The translations under genes were made by a program, and so were the position numbers. The notes below the pieces were generated by a model that was not told where the DNA came from, ran no database searches, and worked only from the letters and a program-made list of their open reading frames with translations. From a virus: a DNA stretch of 21,469 nucleotides. This document shows positions 6,301 through 13,180 of this stretch, piece after piece. Location of the stretch: positions 1 to 21,469 of the IMG/VR virus record IMGVR_UViG_3300009183_000420. The stretch is one strand, 5' to 3'. Numbering within the stretch: the stretch's first letter is position 1; each line of letters begins with the position of its first letter.

Positions 6301-6579
6301 TTATTTCTCATCGGGTTTCGTAGAACATTCCAGCGCGGCGTCGATCATGGTCTTCCACAGTTCGTCGTATGATGTGCATATGCCGTCCCGCAGGTCTGCT
6401 GCTGTTAACATCTCCCCACTAGGCTCCCGCATGGCTGCGATTGCAGCGCGGGCTTGGCTGTAGGCGTGGTCCTTTGCATGGTTAGGGAGCGTAGACCATG
6501 TCTGCGTTAGGTCTGGACCCAAGGCACTCTTTTGGTAGTCGGCAAACAACGCCTTCGCCACCCGGTCAATCATGTCCAT
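6301..6579 (-). CDS. Conserved small phage protein, 92 aa
   Basis: All-helical: MDMIDRVAKALFADYQK at the N-terminus, then HAYSQARAAIAAMREPS (about 38-54) and a C-terminal ELWKTMIDAALE. The combination of an N-terminal I.RVA.AL helix, ARAAI.AMREP and W..MIDAAL is a pattern I know from many uncharacterised phage and prophage proteins. The ATG overlaps the polymerase stop by one base (TGATG) and GGAGA lies upstream. Function unknown. Confidence 0.82.
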   Translation of the reverse strand: MDMIDRVAKALFADYQKSALGPDLTQTWSTLPNHAKDHAYSQARAAIAAMREPSGEMLTAADLRDGICTSYDELWKTMIDAALECSTKPDEK

Positions 6580-8396
6580 CAGCAGTCTCCATAGCTCTTA
6601 CCCGCACCTGCTTCACAGTTAAGCGGTAGTTCCAGCGCCCATGCGGGGCGCACACGCATAAACATCTCGATATTCTCCTGTGCAATTTTAGCTTCGTCTT
6701 CGTCAACTACGCACGCGATAGCATCGTGCACCGTCATAACGACCTTGTACTTCTTGGCTATCAGCAGCATCTGTTCGCCAATGATAATGCGGGCCAGCGC
6801 CTGACACAGGTTTTCGATAACCTTGCCGCCGTAGATACGGTTAGGCACAGTCGTCTTGCCCTTCTTGGTATCGTAGACGTACTCGGACTTACCGTCGTCG
6901 TTGTTCTGCTTACGCAGGTTGGGGTATCGCAGGTACAGCCCGTTAGGTAGGCGTATACCTTTCTCGCCTTCAACTACCAATATCCCACTACGACCAAGCT
7001 CCACGGTCTGGTTGTTTATGACCGCGTCCAATGCGGTACCAGCTTCGCGCCACAGCTTCGTAATGGCAGGGTAGCTTGTGCGGTAGGTGTCGATGATGCT
7101 CTGCGCTTCTTCCTCACTGATCTCAACACCAAACGTCTTCAGCTGCTTCTTGAACTTGGCGGCACCCATGCCGTAGCCGCATCCAAGGATAGTGGTCTTA
7201 CCTACGAACCGTTCGTCCTTGGTAACGTCTTCTTCGGCCTTGTTGTAAATCTTAGACGCCATGATCTTGTACACGTCCTCGCCCTTCTCAAAGGCTTCGA
7301 CCAAGTCATTTTGCCCCGCTAGCCACGCCAGAGTACGTGCTTCGATCTGGCTGCTGTCGCTGTCGATTATCGCGTGACCCTCGGGGGCCAGCATGGCATC
7401 CTTAAGCGGTGACTTGCGCGGCAGGTTCTGCATATTCACCTTGTCGTCGCCTCCCCACCGTCCGGTGTGCGCCGCGTAGTAACGCAGTGGGATGGGCAGC
7501 TTGCCCCGCTTAGATATACCAATGAACCGCTCAGTCCTTGTTTCTTCCAACGTAGACTTCACGCCCAGACGCGCAGCTACCAGTGCTTGTACGGCAGGGT
7601 TTTCGTGCTCCAGCAGTGCCTTGAAGTCCTCGTCGGTCTTGCCAAAGGCCCAAGTCTCCTTGCCCGTGGTCGGGCTGATCTTCACGGGCGGCTCAACGCC
7701 CATATTCTGTAGGGCGAGAGCAAACTTCGGGTTGGACATAAGTTCTTCTTTGTCGGCCAGCACCTTTTTTAACAAGGCTTCCTTATCGAAGCGTACACAG
7801 TCCAAGTGCGCCTTGAGTGCCCCTTCGTGCAGTTCCAGTACTGGCTCGCTGAACATCCGTATGGTCAGGTCAATAAGCTTGAACTCGGACACAGGGAAGT
7901 CAGGGCCAAGGGTCTGGAACAGCTTGTACGTAAGCTCAGTGTCGTTCTTGCAGTACGCACCGTAGCGGCGCAGCGCCGCCGCATCGAAGTCCAACCGCTT
8001 CTTGCCCAAGGCATTGATGACCTCGTCGCCCTTCTCACCCAGTTTGTACTGCTTCACCAAGTTAGCAAGGCTGACACTACCCGCACCCAGCGCACGTGCC
8101 ATAGACAGCGTATCTGCAATGCGCTTGGGCCGGATGTCATACACCCACGACAAGATAGCCATATCGAACATGGCGTTGTGGGCTACCGCTATCGCATTGT
8201 CCCAGTCAAACCGGTTAAGGAAGTTCTTGGTATCGGCCCATGACCCGCTGAACCAAACGGCAGGTGCGTCGTCCACCTTAACTGATACGCCTATCGTCTC
8301 GAACTCAGGCGAACGGACGTACTCCTCCGTCGTTATCTTGGATAACGAGAAGCTCTGGGAGTAGTAGGTTTCGAAGTCTAAGGTGATGATGTTCAT
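6579..8396 (-). CDS. Family A DNA polymerase with 3'-5' exonuclease
   Basis: The replicative polymerase of the phage, 605 aa. Exonuclease domain: Exo I LDFETYY (6-12), Exo II NAMFD (74-78), Exo III YCKND (148-152), all catalytic acids present, so proofreading is expected. Polymerase domain: TGRWGG (311-316), motif A DSDSSQIEAR (345-354), motif B region KTTILGCGYGMG (400-411) and motif C VHDA (556-559). Motif C normally reads HDE; here the Glu is Ala, while the metal-binding Asp is kept. Length suits phage A-family enzymes lacking the 5'-3' exonuclease. It overlaps the VRR-NUC gene upstream (ATGA), and shares an operon with the nucleases and helicase. Confidence 0.96.
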   Translation of the reverse strand: MNIITLDFETYYSQSFSLSKITTEEYVRSPEFETIGVSVKVDDAPAVWFSGSWADTKNFLNRFDWDNAIAVAHNAMFDMAILSWVYDIRPKRIADTLSMARALGAGSVSLANLVKQYKLGEKGDEVINALGKKRLDFDAAALRRYGAYCKNDTELTYKLFQTLGPDFPVSEFKLIDLTIRMFSEPVLELHEGALKAHLDCVRFDKEALLKKVLADKEELMSNPKFALALQNMGVEPPVKISPTTGKETWAFGKTDEDFKALLEHENPAVQALVAARLGVKSTLEETRTERFIGISKRGKLPIPLRYYAAHTGRWGGDDKVNMQNLPRKSPLKDAMLAPEGHAIIDSDSSQIEARTLAWLAGQNDLVEAFEKGEDVYKIMASKIYNKAEEDVTKDERFVGKTTILGCGYGMGAAKFKKQLKTFGVEISEEEAQSIIDTYRTSYPAITKLWREAGTALDAVINNQTVELGRSGILVVEGEKGIRLPNGLYLRYPNLRKQNNDDGKSEYVYDTKKGKTTVPNRIYGGKVIENLCQALARIIIGEQMLLIAKKYKVVMTVHDAIACVVDEDEAKIAQENIEMFMRVRPAWALELPLNCEAGAGKSYGDC

Positions 8397-8701
8397 GACA
8401 GTTCCGTCTTCCGCAGCACGTTCAGCAGCACAGCCACTTCACCTAGGTTCTTCTCGTTGACCACCAGCTGCATACCGCCCGCCGCCTTGATAGCCGCAAG
8501 TTCCCTATCCTGTAGTGCCGTGGTCTTACCCGCGCCAGCCTTGCATTCAATGGCTAGGAACTTACCTCGGTAGCAGCAGATGATATCAGGGACGCCACTG
8601 CGCCCCATGCCGTAGGTAGCAGGGAAGAAGTAGTAGGCACCGTGCGACTTAAGTATCTCGACTACCTTGTTCTTTACCTTCTTCTCGGGTGTAGCGGCCA
8701 T
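8393..8701 (-). CDS. VRR-NUC domain nuclease
   Basis: 102-aa member of the VRR-NUC branch of PD-(D/E)XK nucleases, which cut branched DNA such as flaps or Holliday-type junctions. The active site is complete: GVPD (residues 36-39), then FLAIECKAG with Glu52 and Lys54, followed by the conserved TALQ-rich helix (KTTALQDREL). N-terminal KKVKNKVVEILKSHG is the usual first helix. This stand-alone short form is typical of phages. It is the first gene after a strong promoter (TTGACT/TATACA) and its stop overlaps the polymerase start. Confidence 0.93.
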   Translation of the reverse strand: MAATPEKKVKNKVVEILKSHGAYYFFPATYGMGRSGVPDIICCYRGKFLAIECKAGAGKTTALQDRELAAIKAAGGMQLVVNEKNLGEVAVLLNVLRKTELS

Positions 8702-8724
8702 GTGCTCTCTCGTTTGTTAGCTGG

Positions 8725-8753
8725 TGTATAAGTCTCGTACTGGACAAAGTCAA
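8725..8753 (-). promoter_or_regulatory. Sigma-70 type promoter for the VRR-NUC/polymerase operon
   Basis: On the minus strand: -35 TTGACT (8753-8748), 17-bp spacer starting TTGTC, -10 TATACA (8730-8725). The transcription start should fall near 8718, 17 nt before the VRR-NUC ATG. Three other promoters in the window have the same -35, the same spacer length and a near-identical -10. A CTGATACGTATCAG palindrome is centred about 60 bp upstream of the predicted start. Confidence 0.85.
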
Positions 8754-8770
8754 GACTTCTCCACTGGAAA

Positions 8771-8786
8771 CCTGATACGTATCAGG
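8771..8786. promoter_or_regulatory. 16-bp perfect palindrome CCTGATACGTATCAGG, copy 1
   Basis: Perfectly symmetric 16-mer lying 17 bp upstream of the -35 box of the 8.7-kb promoter, a position where an activator, or a repressor looping to another site, could act. It also supplies the TGA stop codon of the ribbon-helix-helix gene. Flanks are AA on the left and TT on the right, as in several other copies. Confidence 0.9.
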
Positions 8787-8961
8787 TTTTATTTTTCGTG
8801 TAGTCAATATCGCCGTAAGCGAAGTCCGTTAGTATCTCCCGCATACGTTTGGTGTAGCTAGGCGACTGCTTATAGAAGCCAAGCACTACATCTGGTATGC
8901 GAAGGTTAACGTGCACCAAGGCAGCGACTTCCCGTTTCTTTCGGATGCGTTTTTCTTTCAC
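8782..8961 (-). CDS. Ribbon-helix-helix (BrnA-like) small DNA-binding protein, 59 aa
   Basis: Starts at a GTG that overlaps the upstream stop (GTGA), with GAGGTGAG just ahead. After a basic N-terminus (KEKRIRKKRE) the product reads VHVNLRIPDVVLGFYKQSPSYTKR (quoted in part: LRIPDVVLGFYKQ), then MREILTDFA. A beta strand with alternating polar residues followed by a V-x-x-F helix and a second R-x-x-x-L helix is the pattern of BrnA antitoxins and similar RHH regulators. No BrnT toxin is next to it, so it is more likely a stand-alone transcription regulator. Its coding end runs into a palindrome, which makes it a candidate for the palindrome-binding protein; that link is inference. Confidence 0.72.
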   Translation of the reverse strand: MKEKRIRKKREVAALVHVNLRIPDVVLGFYKQSPSYTKRMREILTDFAYGDIDYTKNKT

Positions 8962-9815
8962 GGCTCACCTCGCACAATAAAGAAGGTGGTGGCGTCAAGC
9001 CGATACCCCACGTCCTTCATGAAGTGATTGTCCTCAAGCAGCTTGAGTAGGCCAATCTTACCCTTGAGGTCGCTTGGTAGCTGTTCACTGGATAGTATGA
9101 GCGGGCTCTCGTCCTCTCCCTCCCGCACAAGGTAGTCCCCGCCGCTAAGTAGAACGAGCGATCCATTGTAGGTGGAGTAAGCCCTAGCAATAGGGAGAGT
9201 CGTGTCGTAATCCTCCTTCATCTGCGGGATACTGTTAATAGCGCTGGGCTTCGCACCTGCGGCTATTGCAGCAGCACTTACTTCCTCAAGGTTAGCTAGG
9301 ATATAGTCGTCAAGGTCACGCTTCAGAGCGTGCATCGCCCCGGCATACGCAGCTTGCTTAGACTGATTACCGCCGTGAAGCTGGCCCGATAGTTTGGCAT
9401 TGGCTTCGTTAAGTTTCTCGGTGGTTGTTTTCCCACCGAACGACTTAGCCATAAGCTTCAGGGCTTTCTTAAGGTCGCCTGTCTCCGCATAGTTGCCACG
9501 CTTGCGTGTCTTCTTGATGCGCTCGTTGCCGATAACGTACTTGGTACCTTGCCGGGTCTGGGAGGTACTGATGGTCCCGATCTTCTCCCGGTTCTCGTAT
9601 ACGTTAAGCTTCGCTACCTCGTTCCGGTCATCGTAACCTAGGCTGGGCAGACCCATGAACTTCCATCTCGGGAACTTCTTGGCTGCTTCGTACGCTAGTG
9701 GTGCCAGCCTCATACTAAGTGTAACGGGCTTGCTTGGTGGGGTAGCCTTACTCTTAGCCCACACAAGGTTGGGCAAGCCAAGGTCGATGTAGTCAAAGTC
9801 AATATCGTTAAGCAT
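8958..9815 (-). CDS. Hypothetical phage protein, 285 aa
   Basis: No family recognised. The N-terminal third (residues 1-110) looks like alpha/beta with FPRWKFMGLPSLGYDDR, then a basic stretch (RIKKTRKRGNYAETGD). The middle (115-195) is helical with KLMAKSFGGKTTTEKLNEA and an Ala-rich segment; the C-terminal part ends in YRLDATTFFIVRGEP. No signal peptide, membrane segment or catalytic motif is seen. The ATG has AGGAG 6 nt upstream. It leads a short group with the RHH gene and follows the 122-aa gene. Confidence 0.85.
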   Translation of the reverse strand: MLNDIDFDYIDLGLPNLVWAKSKATPPSKPVTLSMRLAPLAYEAAKKFPRWKFMGLPSLGYDDRNEVAKLNVYENREKIGTISTSQTRQGTKYVIGNERIKKTRKRGNYAETGDLKKALKLMAKSFGGKTTTEKLNEANAKLSGQLHGGNQSKQAAYAGAMHALKRDLDDYILANLEEVSAAAIAAGAKPSAINSIPQMKEDYDTTLPIARAYSTYNGSLVLLSGGDYLVREGEDESPLILSSEQLPSDLKGKIGLLKLLEDNHFMKDVGYRLDATTFFIVRGEP

Positions 9816-9832
9816 TGTTTGCTCCTAGTTTG

Positions 9833-10201
9833 TTAGAAATAATTTATTGACCTGCTAACCGTAAGCAGACAATCCGATCCACCGGATTGTTTTATTTCTA
9901 TATCTTCGTACTCCTCTCCAAGGCGCACAAACTCCATAGCTACCTCCACGGCTGCATTTTCTCCGTCAAACAAAGCACAGAAGTCGTTCATTGCTTTTTC
10001 TATAGCCTGTACTTCGGGGTAGCTTTCATACCATTTCCACCCAGAGAAGCTGAACTCCATTATCTTACGCCCGTTCATTTCACGTTCTTCATAGTCGAAG
10101 TCATCCTTTGGAAAGTTCTCGTCTACCCACAGCTTGATAGCTGCATGATCCTTCTGCTTCAGAGCGTAGAACACGATCTTGCCGTCACTTCGATACCCCA
10201 T
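9833..10201 (-). CDS. Conserved phage protein with MGYRSD start, 122 aa
   Basis: The N-terminus MGYRSDGKIVFYAL, followed by LKLWVDENFPKDDFD-like text (here AAIKLWVDENFPKDD), a Trp/Tyr-rich KWYESYPEVQAIEK and AMEFVRLGEEYEDIEI, is a pattern I know from many uncharacterised phage proteins. It is acidic and probably a compact alpha/beta fold (residues 1-110) ending in a beta strand LLTVSRSINYF. No catalytic motif. AGGAG precedes the ATG closely (3-nt spacing after GCAG). Function unknown. Confidence 0.87.
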   Translation of the reverse strand: MGYRSDGKIVFYALKQKDHAAIKLWVDENFPKDDFDYEEREMNGRKIMEFSFSGWKWYESYPEVQAIEKAMNDFCALFDGENAAVEVAMEFVRLGEEYEDIEIKQSGGSDCLLTVSRSINYF

Positions 10202-10207
10202 CTGCTC

Positions 10208-11065
10208 CTACCAATCATACTGCTTGAGGATGGCATCGACCTTGCCCTTGATGTCGGCACGTTCAGTGGCGCTCTCCTTGATGGTCTCGATGTCTGCACC
10301 GGCCATAGTACGCTCAAGGTCACGACGTGCCTGCTCCAGCTTGGGATCGCCTGCCACGTTGAGGTGGGTAAGCATCCCGCACAGGGACTGGGCGTTAGTG
10401 ATAAGCGTGTCGTGGTAGCGCTTCTTGGTCTCCTCATCACCGTCCACATCGGTCAGCTTCTCGCTGATGGTGGTCAACGTCTTGTGCAGACGATCCCACG
10501 GTTCCTTCATGGCATCGGCCAAGCGGTCCTTGAAGCTATCCTCATAGCCACGCTTCACCTCGTCCAGCTCCTGCGCTGGCAGGTCCAGTCGAAAGTCACC
10601 GCTCTCAGGCACCGGGCTGAACACCATGCGGAACCCGAACTTGCTGCGTACAGTCTCAGCATCGGGGTAGTCCTCGGCATTGAACAGGTTGCCCAAGTAG
10701 TTGTGCGCTGTACGTACCAGAGCAGGGTAGTCCTGAATGAACTGGTCAACCATCTTGTGGAAGGTATCCCTGCGGATGTTGGCCTCGGACTTGTAGTCCA
10801 AGAACAAGCTAGTCGGCATCAGCCTTGCACCCTTGTCGGCCCACGGCAGCGTCTGGGTATTGTGCCAGAGCCTACAGGATGCAGCGTAGTCAGCGATTGC
10901 CTTGCGTTGGTGGGTACCGGCCATCAGGTTCTTGCGAACTTGAGCGGCATCCTTAACTGCGTATGCGTTGTTAGTCACATTATCGGTGGCACCCTTGTCC
11001 AGCTTGTTAGCAGTCCAGACAGAGATGTTCAGTTCAGTCAGTACGGCAGATGATGTAATGCTCAT
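10208..11065 (-). CDS. DUF3150-like protein partnering the MoxR/VWA module
   Basis: 285 residues from the ATG at 11063-11065, chosen for its AGGAG about 8 nt upstream; a longer reading adds an unsupported 14 residues. The N-terminus (LTELNISVWTANKLDKG) followed by KNLMAG and a helical middle with WDRLHKTLTTISEKLTDVDG looks like the DUF3150-type proteins that accompany MoxR ATPase and VWA proteins in phages and bacteria. It is largely helical, without membrane segments. Together with the 355-aa AAA+ and 412-aa VWA genes it forms a probable three-part machine, interrupted only by two small genes. The family assignment is tentative. Confidence 0.8.
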   Translation of the reverse strand: MSITSSAVLTELNISVWTANKLDKGATDNVTNNAYAVKDAAQVRKNLMAGTHQRKAIADYAASCRLWHNTQTLPWADKGARLMPTSLFLDYKSEANIRRDTFHKMVDQFIQDYPALVRTAHNYLGNLFNAEDYPDAETVRSKFGFRMVFSPVPESGDFRLDLPAQELDEVKRGYEDSFKDRLADAMKEPWDRLHKTLTTISEKLTDVDGDEETKKRYHDTLITNAQSLCGMLTHLNVAGDPKLEQARRDLERTMAGADIETIKESATERADIKGKVDAILKQYDW

Positions 11066-11086
11066 TGTGTTGCTCCTTGGTGGTAT

Positions 11087-11110
11087 GGGGTGCGCTGTTA
11101 CACGCACCCC
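11087..11110. other. Intergenic hairpin, 8-bp GC-rich stem
   Basis: GGGGTGCG, 8-nt loop, CGCACCCC. A perfect stem between the 144-aa gene and the DUF3150-like gene. No T-run follows on either strand, so it is not a standard terminator. It may be an RNA processing or stability element, or a weak attenuator between the two genes. Confidence 0.6.
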
Positions 11111-11118
11111 GGTTGGTC

Positions 11119-11553
11119 CTAACGATGTGCTGCTACGCGAACGCCCACGACTACCGTGTACTTCTTGCGCTTCTTGCGAAGGTGACGGGTCTTGTCGTTC
11201 TTATCCACAGACTGGCTCTGCTTCTTGCCCGTGCTCTTAGTCGGGGGTGGCGAAGCCACGGTATACACAGAGGGCAGGAACTCACCGCCGCGATCATACG
11301 CAATGATCTCAGCACGCATGGCGCTCGGCGTGAAGTACCGGGTCCAGTTCTGCTCGTTGTGACGGACATAGATACGCGAGAGATGCACGCGCACCTCCTT
11401 GGCTTTCCACTCCCGCATACACGCCTTAGCCACGGCGCAGTTACCCGGTGAATGTTTCCTTGCGGCTTTGATATCAAGCGGCGTTACGTGCAGCTTGAGG
11501 GTCTTCTTCGCATTGACAACAGGCAAGCCTTCAATCGTTGTAATCACAGTCAT
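11119..11553 (-). CDS. Hypothetical protein with basic tail, 144 aa
   Basis: The globular part (1-100) includes LHVTPLDIKAARKHSPGNC, VAKACMREW and FLPSVYTVA; the remainder is strongly basic (KKRKKY near 128-133) and could bind nucleic acid. The 'TPLDIK.....SP.NCAVA.A' pattern is shared with other uncharacterised phage proteins I recall, but I cannot name a family. The start has AGGAG about 10 nt upstream. It lies inside the MoxR/VWA region, between the VWA-side small gene and the DUF3150-like gene, so it may belong to that module. Confidence 0.82.
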   Translation of the reverse strand: MTVITTIEGLPVVNAKKTLKLHVTPLDIKAARKHSPGNCAVAKACMREWKAKEVRVHLSRIYVRHNEQNWTRYFTPSAMRAEIIAYDRGGEFLPSVYTVASPPPTKSTGKKQSQSVDKNDKTRHLRKKRKKYTVVVGVRVAAHR

Positions 11554-11576
11554 TGTAGTTACTCCTAGTTGGTTGG

Positions 11577-11813
11577 TTACTTGGTTGGTCTGCCCGCAAG
11601 TTTAGCCATGCGGTACAGGTCGTCAGGCATTAAGTCTAAGCTACGCAGTTTGTCTTCCGGCAATTGTGGAAACACAAAGTATGATCTGCCGGTATCATTG
11701 TCATACTTTGTTTCGTAGAGATCCGCCTTGTCCAGTATGTCGATCACCGTCAGGGCGTCTGCTACATCTACTAGATACTCCTTGTAGTCGAACCTAAGCT
11801 TAACCTTGGACAT
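11577..11813 (-). CDS. Hypothetical small protein, 78 aa
   Basis: The start at 11811-11813 follows AAGGAG by 9 nt; a longer in-frame reading overlaps the VWA gene and is not supported. The product (SKVKLRFDYKEYLVDVAD, then ALTVIDILDKADLYETKYDND) looks like a small alpha/beta domain, with a C-terminal LPEDKLRSLDLMPDDLYRMAK helix pair (quoted in part: LMPDDLYRMAK). Acidic overall. No family recognised. It directly follows the VWA gene. Confidence 0.8.
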   Translation of the reverse strand: MSKVKLRFDYKEYLVDVADALTVIDILDKADLYETKYDNDTGRSYFVFPQLPEDKLRSLDLMPDDLYRMAKLAGRPTK

Positions 11814-11826
11814 TGTCAAGTGCTCC

Positions 11827-13065
11827 TTATTCCTCAATATGGATAGACTTACCGACTGGAGCTGTAATGCTGCTGGAGCCTTTGATAACCCACAGAACCG
11901 GCGCAGCCCATTCAGTACCCCAGTTACCACCTACTTCTCCATCAGTTAGGATTACGATGCACTCAGGCTGCATGTTGCGGTTGTTGATGTAGTTCGTGAC
12001 GCACCTCGGATCAGTGCCGCCACCACCTCGGGGTTTAGTCGAGCTAACAATGTTAGACTGTGTCGAGATATCGTACTCCTCATGTCCCGCAACAACGGTG
12101 TCCCAGTAGAGCAGGTCGATCTTCTCGGGATGCACCTCGTCAGCGATAGCCTTCACCTCGGACAGGAAGCGAGTGATAACGTCACCACCAATCGAACCGG
12201 ACGTATCAATAGCCACTACGATATGCCCGACTGTCTCTCCGACCAGCGTAGGCATATACACGTCTGAGCTGAGGAACCTACGGTTGACCCTACGCCAGCT
12301 AGAGGTATCCTTGGATGAACAGATAGACTTGACGTACTCACGCAGCTGCTCGCGCCAGTCCACCTTGGGTGTGAGCATGTCACCGATCTCGCGCTCCATG
12401 TCACCCGCACCAACGCCAGCTTTCTTTGCCGCCGCTAGTCCTTGGCGAAGCCCTTGGTCGATCTCGCGCTCCAGCTCCTTCTGCTCCTCCTCTGACAGTT
12501 CCTTAGCACCATCCCAATCGTGATCGTCAAAAGACCCGCCCCCATTAGGATCAGGATTGCCAAAGTCAGTATCTTCGCCACCTTCACCACCGCCTTCCTC
12601 CTTCTCCTGCTTAAGAATATCGAACACTTGCTTAGCGTTCATCTTGGCAAAGCGCCTGTCGATCAGTACGTATATCTTACCATCCCTGCGAGGCGGCGAG
12701 ATGTACTGCTCATGGGGGTCCATCTTCACAAGCATCAGGTTGATGACGTAGTCACAAGCCTTGTTAGCCAGCTTGTGATCTTCATCGTACAGCTTGCGCC
12801 ACGTGGTCAGGTGCTTGAACGCCTTGTGCAGGTTCTCATGCAGCACAACAAACGCCAGCTCCTTATCATCGACAGACTTGATGAACTTGCGCCCATACAT
12901 TTCGTCCCGTCCGTTGGTGCAAGCAGTGGGCACGTTGTCCACTACCTTGGTCGAGCCTAGCATCAGGATGCCAGACCACAGTGCGAACTTGGGCTCACGC
13001 ATCAGGCCGATCTTGGCCTTCTTGAGCCTGCGCTCTTCGGTGTCTCTTGCTACTTCGGTATACAT
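11827..13065 (-). CDS. VWA-domain protein with putative metallopeptidase-like N-terminus
   Basis: 412 residues. The N-terminal half carries a zinc-peptidase-like HENLH (residues 76-80) in VVLHENLHKAFKH, as in the VWA-like/DUF2201 group (COG3864). A flexible Gly/Glu/Asp-rich linker (about 155-200) follows. The C-terminal VWA domain has a complete MIDAS: DTSGS (287-291), TDP (351-353) and LTDGE (373-377). In this protein class the VWA acts with a MoxR AAA+ ATPase, which is encoded directly upstream, as a chaperone or remodelling pair. The leader contains a CTGATACGTATCAG palindrome 21 nt before the ATG, followed by GAGGAGCAAC. Confidence 0.92.
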   Translation of the reverse strand: MYTEVARDTEERRLKKAKIGLMREPKFALWSGILMLGSTKVVDNVPTACTNGRDEMYGRKFIKSVDDKELAFVVLHENLHKAFKHLTTWRKLYDEDHKLANKACDYVINLMLVKMDPHEQYISPPRRDGKIYVLIDRRFAKMNAKQVFDILKQEKEEGGGEGGEDTDFGNPDPNGGGSFDDHDWDGAKELSEEEQKELEREIDQGLRQGLAAAKKAGVGAGDMEREIGDMLTPKVDWREQLREYVKSICSSKDTSSWRRVNRRFLSSDVYMPTLVGETVGHIVVAIDTSGSIGGDVITRFLSEVKAIADEVHPEKIDLLYWDTVVAGHEEYDISTQSNIVSSTKPRGGGGTDPRCVTNYINNRNMQPECIVILTDGEVGGNWGTEWAAPVLWVIKGSSSITAPVGKSIHIEE

Positions 13066-13086
13066 TACGTTGCTCCTCGTTGGTTT

Positions 13087-13102
13087 CCTGATACGTATCA
13101 GG
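13087..13102. promoter_or_regulatory. 16-bp palindrome CCTGATACGTATCAGG, copy 2 (leader of VWA gene)
   Basis: Perfect 16-mer 21 nt before the VWA start, embedded in a block shared with the MoxR leader: AACCAAAA before it and GGAAACCAACGAGGA after it on the minus strand. No promoter is visible immediately upstream, so this copy lies within the operon transcript and would be a 6-bp hairpin with an ACGU loop in RNA. Confidence 0.9.
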
Positions 13103-13108
13103 TTTTGG

Positions 13109-13180
13109 TTAGTCTCTTGGAAAACCCCAGAACATTACTAAGGCGAAGAAAACTATGGCGGCTACAATGTAACCATCCAT
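13109..13180 (-). CDS. Tiny membrane peptide, 23 aa
   Basis: The ATG overlaps the MoxR gene stop (TGATG) and the peptide is essentially one hydrophobic helix: YIVAAIVFFALVMFWGF between a short MDG start and a final PRD. Its stop falls a few bases before the palindrome-containing leader of the VWA gene. The size, overlap and uninterrupted hydrophobicity argue for a real mini-gene, but at 23 residues chance cannot be excluded. Confidence 0.5.
   Translation of the reverse strand: MDGYIVAAIVFFALVMFWGFPRD

Noticed and set aside
9887-11053. 388-aa plus-strand reading frame
   Set aside because: Antisense to two well-supported minus-strand genes; Leu/Val/His-rich shadow with no matching ribosome-binding site.
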